Shown here one piece after another: positions 11,860 through 21,887 of a DNA stretch of 64,000 nt. The stretch comes from Triatoma infestans. Lineage: Eukaryota; Arthropoda; Insecta; Hemiptera; Reduviidae. The notes under the pieces were generated by a model. That model was given only the letters and a program-made list of their open reading frames with translations. It was not told the origin of the DNA and searched no databases. Position numbers and translations under genes: made by a program. The first letter of the stretch is position 1; the number at the start of each line of letters is the position of its first letter. The DNA is taken from positions 1 to 64,000 of the forward strand of contig JAAEAF010000119.1 in NCBI GenBank assembly GCA_011037195.1, in the 5' to 3' direction.

Positions 11860-13305
11860 TTCTTCTTCTTTTTATCATTTCTCCCAAAGATCTACACATT
11901 ACACAGGTTATCCGGCAATAAGGTTTTGATCAATATTGTTCAACCGGAAATACTTAAAAGTACTTTTTCACTGTCAGTTTTTGCGATAATTTTTTTTTTA
12001 ATGGCTTCATTTTTACTTTAATCCGATCTCAGCATCCTCGAACCCTGAGAAAGTGGAGAATCAAAGTGAATCAGATCAAATCTAATTACATAATCTTCAC
12101 ATTATACCGAAAAATCCTTTCTCCTACATGTTTCAACCATATTTCTTTACCTCTTGTCAAAAAAGTTCGTGGTATCAATCTTGACAAACGACTAACCTGG
12201 AATCTCCCCATACTCGACTAAAAAGTACTGAACTGAATAACGGATACAAAATACTAAAAAAATTCTAGACAAACGTTCGAAACTTACATTACATACAAAC
12301 GACAACTATATTACTCTCTATTAGCCCCTATTTGGACTTACGGAACCGACTATATGAGGCAACCAGACATTCAAATCTAGATCGCATACAATCCCTAAAG
12401 ATCAAAATCCTTGGCACCATAGTCAATGCTCCCTTCTACGTTTCCAATCACACCATCCATAACGATCTTAAAATTCCCTTCGTTTTTGTGATAGCCAAGT
12501 CCCGTTATCTAAAGTTCCATTCCCAACTTGTCCTATCATTCAAATCCACTTATCCAAGCGCTCTCAACAACAACTCTTCCCTCTAACCCATCACGACGAC
12601 TGAAGCGTCGATGGCCTCGCGATCTGCTTACGTAATCGGCTGTCTTCTAGGAAAGTTGTGAAACTCCAACCTTACTGGTTTATTACGACTGCCATCGTTC
12701 ATGTAGATCAGGGCATGTGTGCCGCGGCCTTCATTCAACGCACACATTATTCACACGTTATCTATTTTACTTGTTGCATGTAACATTGTGCAGTTGTAAA
12801 AATAAATAAAAATATTTAAAAAAAATAAAAAAAATGGCTTCAAAAAAAATTCTTTTAAAATTGTATTTTCCACAAAAATTTGCTCAAGCGAGATTTTGGG
12901 GGGTAGGTGATTGGAGAGTTACGTTTTCCAGTAAAATGTCATTTTAGTTTATTATACTAATTTTGATCATTTACATAATATTAATTACAATGAAATGTGA
13001 TGCCAAAATTCCGAGTTTGAAGAAAATTGGGGTCACCGGAAGTGCAATGTTTGGCGACTTTCTCAATGTAGACACTTGGCATAACAACAGTACAACAGGA
13101 GACCGGAACTGCCTTTTTTGTTTGAAACAGTTTTCCAAAAAAAAATTGAATTTAGAGAGTTTCTGGGAGCTAGTAAAGTTCATGCCCTCAAAAAACTTTG
13201 AAGACTGCAATTAATTAATAAAAATTATGTTTATCAATTTAACTGTGTATAAATTGCATTAAGAGAAAGTTGTGTGATTGTTCACACCAGATTTTTATTG
13301 TACAA
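11860..13305 (+). repeat. family A copy interrupted by a LINE
   Basis: The element resumes on both sides of the LINE at 12010-12832 and ends near 13300 with the right-end signature 'aagagaaagttgtgtga'. The open frame at 12963-13214 on the plus strand is repeat sequence (it contains the 'accggaagtgc' landmark), not a gene. Confidence 0.65.
12010..12832 (+). pseudogene. 5'-truncated Jockey-like LINE fragment
   Basis: Same family as the LINE at 234. The C-terminal RT region is readable as LDKRLTWN, then after frameshifts RHSNLDRIQSLKIKILGTI, FYVSNHTIHNDLKIPF and more. Several stops break it. It is flanked by a 10-bp direct repeat 'aatggcttca' at 12000-12009 and 12833-12842, with an A-rich 3' end just before the second copy. 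That layout is what target-primed reverse transcription leaves behind. The host is a family A repeat. Confidence 0.8.
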
Positions 13306-15160
13306 TAATAATAATAATAATAAAAATGATTATACAAAATAAATAAGATAGAATTTCATCAACTGTTTCAATTTATATACCTATATTTAGTTTAGAAGCC
13401 ATGGTCTTTTATAAATCTTTAATCATAACAGTGTTAATGAGTAAAAAAAACTCTTCCGAGTTCCCAAAGCAACAGTATCATCATCTAGATTTATAATTAA
13501 TCTTAAGATGATCATCACAGGCTTTCCTCTTTGTATATCATATCTTTATCTCTCACTCACTAAAGCATACTTCATCATTTTAAGTAAGAAATTGTAATCA
13601 TCCACAAATAACTTTAAACAGACCTGTTGTGGATGGAACGAAGGAAGTAGAAACGGTTTAATGATTATCCCATCTGTTTGTTCATTATTACTCTGCAACA
13701 ATATTATCTTTTCCTGGAAAATATAAATATCATAAATGGGAAATCCTTTACTTTTAGAAGGAAATTCATTAAGGTGTACTTGAAATAGAATATTTTAAAT
13801 AGGGTTTAAGATTAATTAACTTTTATTTTCTTTGGTTTTCATTTGATTCGATAGATTTTTTTTTTAAAATGGTACCACACTGTAAAAAAGAAAAAAATAT
13901 AATCTGGCGTGAAATATTCACACGAGCAATTATCACAATGATAATTGGTAAATATAAAATATCTTTGAAACTCAAAAATCTTTAAAACTCAATCTCATTA
14001 GATATGTAGGAGCTCAAATTAATATCAAGCATGAAAACACGATCTTTATATGAGTATAGTTAACAGAAGTTCTCCGCTAAATTTTTGGGTGAAAAAGCTT
14101 AACCCTGTCTGAACCTTCCCAAAAATTCTCCAGAAATCAATTTTCCTGTTAAAAAAAAAAAAAATCAAATAAAAGCTGATAGGCCTTTATGTGTTTACAA
14201 GGTACTCGAAATTTAAACAAAATCGTTGTAATTATATAAGTGAAAGTCGCATTTCAGGTTGAAGGAATTTTTGACTAAAATCTTCGTGCCGCATTGCGCT
14301 GGAAAGTAATTAATAAGAAGTTTCTATAAATACAGTCACAAACGAAAAAACACAAGACCATTTGCTAGAAACCTTTTTTTTCATTATTTAGAAATCGTCA
14401 GAAACTTTCAGTTCAAACTGAATTTTGAAAATTTCAACATAATCGCATAATTTGGATACCTACGAGATCATTATGTTTTGAGAAAATTTGGATTGGTATG
14501 GAAGTGATATTGCGGACAAAGTTGTCATACCTGAATAGATTTGTGGAATTAGGTGATGACTAAAGGCGCAAGAATCTTCCTTTTTATTGTCACCAAACTT
14601 TGAAAACTGGCAGCATTGAAATCAGGGGAAAAAAATGTTGGACGATGATTAAGGAGGCCATACCTCACCTAATGGGACGAAGCTTCGGATAAGGAATATA
14701 AAGGAAGGAAGCTACAGACAGAATGACAAAAATGTTGATTAAAGACATCATTTCCGCTTTTACTTTTATTTCGCTCTTTCTCTTTCATATAACAGCGAAA
14801 AAGAATTATAACCTTTCCTACTATTTAGTTTTTTTAGTATGCTAAATTGAAAGACTATATATTTGAAAGGCTATTATCTGGCATTTATGTAGAATAGAAG
14901 CCATACTAACATTGGATATAATAGAGTGATAATACAGTTATCTTAATAGAATTTACATCCAATCAACTGATAACAAGTTAGCGATGTGATATCAAATGTA
15001 AATGAAAAGGAATCGATATTACTTAAACCAGGGGCTTCATAAGTTTGTTTTTTAAACTTAAAAAATCTAGTGTGAAACACTCACATGATAAATAATCAAT
15101 GATAAACTTGACAAATTTGCTTAAATTTGGATAATTTTTTTTTTCATTATATGGATAGGG
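13306..15160. other. AT-rich stretch with family A pieces
   Basis: Reverse-orientation family A fragments occur at about 13905-14330 (starts 'tctggcgtgaaatattcacac') and 15064-15135. The intervening sequence, including 14500-14800, shows no recognisable protein or RNA gene. Confidence 0.45.
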
Positions 15161-15164
15161 GTCC

Positions 15165-15985
15165 GCCGTGATGCTGGATAACATCTGGGGATTTTTGATC
15201 TAATAGTAACATGCATATTTCTGTCGTTCCTAAACGGTTTCGGATTTTCATCCATCGTCCATCGTATCAAAAAGTGTAGTGCGTAACAGAATCATTAAGT
15301 TGATGTCAATTATCTACATGAACTTGATAGTAGCAGTAGTAGTAGTAATGTTTTATTAGCAAAAATATTACACAAAGAAAATACTGAAACCAATTCAACA
15401 GACATAATATGACAATGGTTAAAAAAAACCGTCTGTCAGTTGAGCTCTAGTTTGAAAAGTACACTATATAAAGATATTAAAATATATAATAGACAAAATA
15501 TTGTTTCTAATTCTATGTTGATAATATTATAAATGAAATACATAGATTCTTAAAAAAAAGGTAAAAAAATGACAACTTAAATAAAAATAAAGGAATACAA
15601 CTTAAAAATAACTTTCTAAAAAATAGTAAGGAAATAAAATATCCTTTGCTAAATAGAAGTTAATAAAATATTGAGTCATAAAAACCGCCGCTTACTCGAA
15701 ATTAAACTCCCTTACTAGAAAACGACTGTAATTGTAAGCCGCTTTCACATACGCGAATAACGACTTCCAGTCCGAGCCATTTAACAAACTTATTGCCAGA
15801 TTAGATTCTAATTGAGGCTGCCAAAACATGCAACCCTAAATTAGGACAAAACGGGGCATATAGCAAGAAAATGGTAAGTGTCCACATGAACTTGATAGCA
15901 TTAATCTGGACGATGGATGAAAATCCGAAACTGGCCAGCAAAATCAGAAATACACATGCTACGACGGAAGTTGGTTATATTTAAG
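15165..15985. repeat. hammerhead-like foldback element split by a LINE
   Basis: Minus motif at about 15230-15265 and plus motif at about 15905-15940 share helix II GGAT-GAAA-ATCC followed by GAAAC. The outer arms are also inverted copies ('catgcatatttctgtcg' against 'agaaatacacatgctacgacg' in reverse). Both cores are slightly decayed (GGACGATGG rather than CTGACGATGG). The arms are separated by the LINE at 15331-15883. A related single motif lies at 21795-21830. Confidence 0.6.
15331..15883 (-). pseudogene. 5'-truncated LINE 3' end with microsatellite tail
   Basis: The minus strand encodes LLNGSDWKSLFAYVKAAYN, then RFLVREFNFE and a stop, closely resembling the C-terminus of the LINE at 18.5-20.1 kb. 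On the minus strand the element ends in an (ACT)n tail at 15331-15345. A perfect 15-bp direct repeat 'acatgaacttgatag' flanks it (15316-15330 and 15884-15898). The upstream part is frameshifted. A long 3' UTR of about 350 bp separates the stop from the tail. Confidence 0.8.
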
Positions 15986-16577
15986 GTGCTTTTTTTTTCT
16001 TGGCAGGGGCGATTTTCTGGGTAAGCAGCAACGTTAATCTTCCCACTAAACTACTATTTCAGTACAATGTACGGTTCCATCACTTACTTAATATTAAGGG
16101 TATATTAGAGGCAATGCTAGAATTTTTAATTTGATGAAGTACGACTTTACAAAATAGATATATATTTTTTTTTTTAATTTCCTCAGAAAAGGTTGCTGCT
16201 AAACGATTTCCTTTAAACATGGAATGTTTACTATAAGGAATATTAATGTATTACTTTTATGTGAAACATTTTTATAGAAAAATTTTATTATTTTAGGGAC
16301 CTCTGAGGAATTTGTGACATAACATTTTGAAAAGTGAATTGTGTTTGTACAAATATTATTGACGCCGCTTCTTTTGGACTACAAAATAAATAAATTGAAT
16401 ATCTGACTTGGGTGCAAACCAAGATATACATATATGTGACATTTACTAATTAATTTTTGTAATTGTATTAACTGGCCGAAGAGAAAGTCATGTGAGACAA
16501 AAGAATTTTATACCAGACATTTTAGTAAGTTTAAAGTTACGTGTAACTTCTAAAAAGTACTTTTAGTTACTTATATT
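15986..16577. other. family A remnants, no gene seen
   Basis: Diverged plus-orientation family A internal sequence, including a right end near 16480 ('gaagagaaagtcatgtgag'). No coding signal. Confidence 0.4.
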
Positions 16578-16956
16578 TATAGTGATTGAGAAGGAAAGAG
16601 AATTAAGAGAGAATGAATTTAGGAATGAGATAGAATTAAAGTAGATGATATACTGAACAGTGTATAATAAATAGAAACACAAACTGCAGCGACTTTACAG
16701 TTAAATAGAAGTTTAGGTAGCGAGAGAATAATAAAGAGACAGACTGGCTGAGTTAAAAGTTAGAAGATAGATTGCTGACTGGATGTACTGTTGTAAAAAC
16801 TGTCTTGAACTGTTCTGCTGACGCTCTATATATATGAATCGAATTCTCCCTCCTTAGTCTGGCTTAGATGGAGAGTAACTAACGTTTGATTCATTTAATG
16901 TCTGCTTCTTTTATCTTCGGATCCTATGAATCTTTAATGATTCGTATCCCATTACA
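16578..16956 (+). repeat. solo-LTR-like repeat (family B), copy 1
   Basis: About 380 bp starting near 'gattgagaaggaaagag' and ending 'tatcccattaca'. It shares blocks with copies at 45.9, 48.3, 54.95 and 57.2 kb: 'ctgaacagtgtataataaat', 'aaactgca', 'gactttac', 'gactggatgta' and 'gtctggc'. The 3' part holds a short palindrome around 'gaatctttaatgattc'. Confidence 0.6.
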
Positions 16957-17920
16957 TATCATTATGGTTCCATCATCTATATAATATTAAAAAATAATTA
17001 AATTTATTATAATATTATTCCAACTTTTAAGGAAAATATATCAACTAGATTTTTAAATTCACGTTCATTTTCTTAGTTTATATAATGCAAAAGATAAAAT
17101 AGAAGATAACACTGATACAATAATCCTGTTTACAGATTTAATTAGAATACAAAGTCATGTTGTAGTTTAGAGATCCGAAAACATACGATCATCAAATAAT
17201 CCTTACTTTAGATTTAGATTCACGTATGGCTGTGTTGTGTGTGAATTACAAAACAGTGTTACCAATTCCCATTCGTTAATTATAATTTCTACAATTTCCC
17301 ACTGTCGCTACATCTAAATACTCCCACACTGTCACTCGTTCCTTCTCTTCATTAATGGTAACATTGTTATTGTAAACAGAAAATTTTGTTTGAAGTATTA
17401 TACAATCAAAACAATTAAATTTGAATTGACAATTAATTTCTTTCGTATGTGTATATATATATATTACAATTACAGATATATTATGGAATTGTAACATGGT
17501 AGTAGCATTATGGGTAATTGTATTGACCGTTATAATTATTAAACTGTGTGCTTATTCATTTATTATTTGTACCGTTCTGGCAGAATTGTGTTTATAGCGA
17601 ATGACTTTTTTTTTTCTTCTTTATACTATTTTTTAATTTATTTATTGTCATCAGCATGAGTTTTGATTTCATTTCCTCCCTTTATAAAATAGTTGCTGAA
17701 TTGTTGTTTTCATCAGTTAATACGTTCTTGAATTCTTTTATTAACTTATTTTCCACATCACAAGTTTGTTTCCTCCAAGAAACAGTACAACTCTTAATTT
17801 CATCAACTTGTATATTTTTGGAAAATTATGAAACTAAAATATATCGTAGAAGTTTTTCTGAATGTATTCCCGTTGCATAAACAATCCCGAACTAATAAAC
17901 TAATCAGGTATAATAACTTC
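16957..17920. other. AT-rich stretch, no gene seen
   Basis: Short open frames at 17276-17497 (minus) and 17656-17880 (plus) have no recognisable domain. An AT microsatellite lies at about 17450-17463. Confidence 0.45.
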
Positions 17921-17989
17921 ATGTGGTCGACAGACAATCAATATTATTGTCAATATATTGAAAATGACCTGACACGGTCATACATGTAC

Positions 17990-18291
17990 GATCAATATTT
18001 AATTGTGAAAAGATTTGTGCGTGTGAAGTTTCTAGCAAAATTAAAAAATAAGGAAAAAGCGTGTATTGCTATTATTTTGGCACATGTGGGTGCGAAAAAA
18101 GTGAATAAAAGACATTGGGTAAAAAAAATGGATATCACAAAGAAAAAAGTTCATCATTTAAATCTTATACCAATGCATTAGACAAAAGGAACCTGATGAT
18201 TATAAAAGTGATTTTAGGATGAATAGCGAAATATATGAACAGTTGCTACATTTGATTAGTCCTTTTCTTTACCTCTGTTAGATCTGATGAT
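17990..18291 (+). pseudogene. Harbinger-type transposase N-terminal remnant
   Basis: A first frame ends ...NKRHWVKKMDITKKKVHHL before a stop near 18181. A second frame, from about 18193, reads EPDDYKSDFRMNSEIYEQLL. The order (basic region, R-x-W-V, H-x-L, then D-x-F-R-M-x-S/xE-x-Y/F-x-x-L) matches the N-terminus of PIF/Harbinger (HARBI1-like) transposases, which cut and paste the element with a DDE nuclease. The catalytic domain is absent and a frameshift separates the two parts. The call rests on this short pattern only. Confidence 0.5.
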
Positions 18292-18381
18292 TATTCCACA
18301 GTTCTGGCAATTTATTTCCAGTTCATTTTCATCTTCATTCACCGAGTTGAGTGATAATGGCGACGATGCATTTTCCGCCAT
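18255..18381 (-). pseudogene. small minus-strand ORF inside the Harbinger-like element
   Basis: An ATG at 18381 opens a 41-codon frame rich in Ser, Asn and Glu that includes CQNCG. Shortly before its stop it carries AGAG|GTAAAG, a good match to a 5' splice donor. PIF/Harbinger elements usually encode a second Myb-like protein, and this could be the first exon of such a gene; that is inference from position only. It is too short to assign by similarity. Confidence 0.25.
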
Positions 18382-18517
18382 AGTTACAGATGAACTAACC
18401 AAGATTGTCAACCACGCGCACGTACGATCAATATTTCATCAATATGACTAGCTCCCCCTAAAATATTGACGAGTATTTTCAGGACCCCGAAAATCCGTCA
18501 ATATATTGACAGTATAT

Positions 18518-20088
18518 GAATTCCAGATTGTTGAACTTTGCCTCATAAACATTAAGCATTATTAAGCATAAACAAACATTATTAAGCCCGCTCCTGTTCT
18601 CGCTCTTCATTAATGATATTGATGAATGTATGAGAAGTGGCATTCCGGTGATGGGTGGAGTGACTAAAGTCCTTGTCTACGCTGACGACTTGGTCGTTCT
18701 TGCTACTGACCGTCCTGCTCTACAAAAAATGATTGATGCCCTACAGGACTACTGCAGCAGATGGAATCTCCAGATTAATTTAAGCAAGTCGAAGATTGTA
18801 GTTTTCCGAAACAGGGAAAGCCAGCGAAAGGGGAAATTTGGCACTTTTGAAAAGACCGTATATAAACAACTAGTAGCTAAAAAGCTCAAAACTAGAAATT
18901 TGCAATAAATACTTCCAACAAAATCTTGTATAACAAAAATATTGCCTTTTCTTGCAAGCTAAAAATATTCAATGCTGTATCAAGGGCCATAATCTATTAT
19001 TGCGCGCAGTTATGGGGTTCTAGGATGTACTCTACTTTAGAGACTTTACTAAGATTCTTTGTTAAAAAATGCTTTAACTTGCCACTGAATACTCCAGATT
19101 TCGTTTTGTATTTAGATACTGGTGTCTTTCCGATTTTTCTGTATATGACAAAACTGAATTTGTCATATGCCCGTAAATGTTTAGAGCTTCCACCGCACAG
19201 ATACACAAATATTTTTATAAAAGAAATTATTAATAAGAAATTGTTTTTTTATAAGGAGTGGGAGAATCTTTGTTTAACATATAACATTGAGCTGGACAGC
19301 CTGTTAAATAAGGAGGTTACAATAAATGATATTTTAAATAAATGAAGGTTAAATTATTAGAAACTTATAAAAATAATGCATTACATAGCGTACATCACAC
19401 CCTGTATAAATCCCTAAAGAGCTACAATTGTATCAATAATATTAACCTTGACAGTTCGATGATTAGTTGGATCATAAAAGTTAGAGGAGAATTACTTTAT
19501 TTAAATTATTATGATTTTAATAAAACAATAAAAATTTGCTCCTTGTGTAATTTGAGAGAAAACGAGGATGTCCCGCACTTTATTGCCAGATGCCCCATTT
19601 TGAGAGAATTTCGGGAAAAGTTTTTTGACAAAGATATTCTAAACTTCGAAGAACTATTAGAATACCTTGACGGCAAGGATTGGTTAAGTTTAATTAACTA
19701 CTGCAAATCTGACTGGAATTATAGATATTTTTTAGTAAAACAATTTAATTTTTAGACTTATTCTTATCAAGTTATTTTAATCAGTTTTTTCTTTCTTTTC
19801 TTTGTATAAATGTGATTAGTTTAAACTCTGATTTGTTATTACTAGGATTGTGAGGTATTTATTTTATTTATTTTTTAAGAAGATAACATACATATTTGCA
19901 CATTCTGCTTATTCTTATTATTTGTACTTATCCTCTTATTTTACAATATTGTTTAATTATTCTGATATAAACATATGGCAACTCCTCAGACGGTCGTGTG
20001 ACCATGAGTATGTCTTCAATATTGTTCTTCGAAAAATAATGTTTCTTTGTTCAACAAGAATTAATAAAGTTTATTATTATTATTATTA
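18518..20088 (+). mobile_element. 5'-truncated LINE with (TTA)n tail and target duplication
   Basis: Flanked by 'ttgacagtatat' at 18506-18517 and 20089-20100, a 12-bp direct repeat (the first two bases could belong to the tail). The 5' end has about 70 bp of unrelated filler before RT sequence begins near 18587. The 3' end is AATAAAG followed by (TTA)n at 20070-20090. It lies inside the Harbinger-like fossil, so it is the younger of the two. The (ACT)n-tailed element at 15331 is the same protein family. Confidence 0.85.
18587..19755 (+). pseudogene. LINE reverse transcriptase C-terminal part with zinc motif
   Basis: Copies RNA into DNA at the insertion site in intact relatives. The first frame (about 18587-18908) reads PLLFSLFINDIDE, then YADDLVVLATD with the catalytic YADD box, then NLSKSKIVVF. 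A second frame (18926-19345) carries the thumb/connection region, and a third (19342-19755) carries CSLC...HFIARC, a CX2C-X-HX4C zinc motif usual at LINE C-termini, ending QFNF and stop. Two single-base frameshifts (near 18900 and 19343) break it. The relatively clean reading between them suggests modest age. Upstream RT motifs and endonuclease are missing. Clade was not determined. Confidence 0.8.
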
Positions 20089-20190
20089 TTGACAGTATAT
20101 CTATAATTGCCCTCATATGGCCAATAATATTGTCAATATTTGTATCAATATCTGAAATATTGACAATATTATTGAGCGTCTCAGGGCCAC

Positions 20191-20762
20191 AATAATTTAA
20201 AAGATTGATTAGTGATCCGTAAAGCGATTTGATCAATTTGCTTGTGAATCAGATAAAACATTTTAATGAAATTCTAGACTTACAACAATATAAATAAATT
20301 ATGAATTTAAAATGAAATTATTGCTTTACACACCAAGTATGGAAGAATGTTGGTTGCAAAATTACACATATTTTTTAAAACACTATCTAACGGCAATGGT
20401 ATTACAGTAGAAGATCAAAAGGTAAGGAAACCTTCTAGTTCCGGTCCAGCTCTTCCTCATCTTCCTTATACATAGCATACTATATACACGTCACGTTTCT
20501 ATCCGCACATTGGTGGGGATTGTACAATTTCGACGTGAGTAGAATTTTTCCACTCAATAAGCGGTGATCTAGATATCGTGCAAAATAATAAGAAAAAAAA
20601 AGAACTCTGCTATAAAGCACTAAATAAGAATTTTTTTATTACAAGTTTTGAGGTCCCCTGAGGACAAAAAAAACACGTTTTTTTAACAAATAGTCTCTGT
20701 GGTGTGTGTATAATAAAAATAAAAAATTGCAGTAGGCTCAAACTATTTTTAAGTAAAAAAAA
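20191..20762. other. AT-rich stretch, no gene seen
   Basis: Nothing recognisable except a somewhat GC-richer patch at about 20420-20560. No domain, tRNA or repeat end was identified. Confidence 0.4.
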
Positions 20763-21682
20763 AATGTGGTGTGAAACACTCACACTACATTCTCTTACTC
20801 TTGCCAGTACAACTATATATATGACGAGTCAAAATTTGTTTAAAATCAAATTTTACATACTGTTCCCAACATAAATAATGGGATGGCTCCGGGGTAGGAT
20901 AACCTACCCGAACCTTGGCAAGTAGAGAATTGATTATATTGTAGCCCCCGTACAGCGCACCAAAAATCACAACCAACTGCGTAAAACATTTGATGTATAA
21001 AGCCATATAAATTTCGTAAAACCATCCAAAATCAATTTTGGGGGGGAGGGAATGTTTTAAATAAAAGTGATAGGTCTATATCGGTGACAGTTAGCAAAAT
21101 ATCAAGTTTAAAGGAAACAGTTATAAACGTTTTCGAAGAAGTTAAAAAAAAACAACTCAAAAATCTATTCGATAAAGTCGCAACTTCCGGTTAGCCAATT
21201 TGCTTCAAATTTGGAGTTCTAGCAATGCTTCTAATGTATATTAATGTTATATAGGTGTGAAACTATAATATTATACTAAAGTGGTACTTTATAGAGGAAG
21301 CTTGACTTTACGGTTTCCCACAAATCCCCCCCCAAATCACTTTTCCCAGGAAAATATCTAATATAAAAGTGATAGGTATATATCTACATTATAGAAAGTT
21401 TGAAGAAAATCGTTGGAGTCATTTTCGAGAAAAGTGCGAATAAATGGAAAAAATATTCAGTAAAGTCGAACTTACGGTTGTTGGATTTTGCCCGAAAGTT
21501 TCGAGTTTGATGCTGTGCTAGTATCTAAACGGAATATCTAGTTTGAGCTTCCTGCGATTTTTCATTTTTGAGATATTCTGTTATCAGACCCACGCACAGA
21601 CCATTCGCTGAAAAAACTCAATTCGAAGAATATTTATCACGATCGCAATACTTCTTCTTACTTCCAGTAAGAGAAAATAAAA
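20763..21682 (-). repeat. family A, complete-looking copy
   Basis: Starts 'gtgtgaaacactcacac' followed by 'attctctta' and ends with 'ttcttacttccagtaagaga'. Length about 920 bp. Internal units are marked by 'aacttccggttag' near 21185 and 'cttacggttg' near 21470, with a G/C homopolymer in each ('gggggggaggg' near 21040 and 'cccccccc' near 21330). Another copy in the same orientation begins immediately after it. Confidence 0.8.
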
Positions 21683-21887
21683 AGTCTGGTGTGAAATCCT
21701 CGCATGGTGAAACCCTCACATGGCTTTCTCTTAATGCAATCAACAATCTTATATCTGGTATTTTATCCGTCGTAGCATGCATATTTATATTCTTCCTGAC
21801 CGGTTTCGGATTTTCATCCATCGTCAGAGCAAATTAACCAAGTTCCTGAAGAGAGTTCACTTCAATCTTATACTTGGCAAATTATAA
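21683..21887 (-). repeat. family A start plus hammerhead-like insert
   Basis: Begins 'gtctggtgtgaaatcctcgc' with a local duplication of the end signature, then carries the hammerhead-like motif at 21795-21830 within about 140 bp of non-family A sequence. Confidence 0.5.
21795..21830 (-). ncRNA. hammerhead-like ribozyme motif
   Basis: On the minus strand: CTGACGA (21821-21827), one extra T, helix II GGAT-GAAA-ATCC (21808-21819), GAAA, then the palindrome ACCGGT (21799-21804) as helix III and C at 21798 as the cleavage position. Helix I would pair TTTGCT with AGGAAG, one mismatch and one wobble in six. All 13 conserved core positions fit a type I hammerhead; the extra T beside helix II does not. 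Self-cleavage is unproven. Confidence 0.45.

Larger units (their letters stand above)
17921..20190. mobile_element. PIF/Harbinger-like DNA transposon fossil with nested LINE
   Basis: Candidate termini are inverted: 'tgtggtcgacagac' plus 'caatattattgtcaatat' from 17921, and the complement of 'tgtggccctgagacgctc' plus a similar AT block ending at 20190. The left half carries a transposase-like remnant (about 17990-18291). A LINE splits the right half at 18518-20088. The interior has many 'gtcaatat' repeats. A 3-bp TWA target duplication, expected for Harbinger, was not clearly seen, so the boundaries are tentative. Confidence 0.45.

Noticed and set aside
12963..13214. Overlapping 83- and 79-codon frames on both strands
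   Set aside because: Family A repeat sequence with its 'accggaagtgc' landmark.
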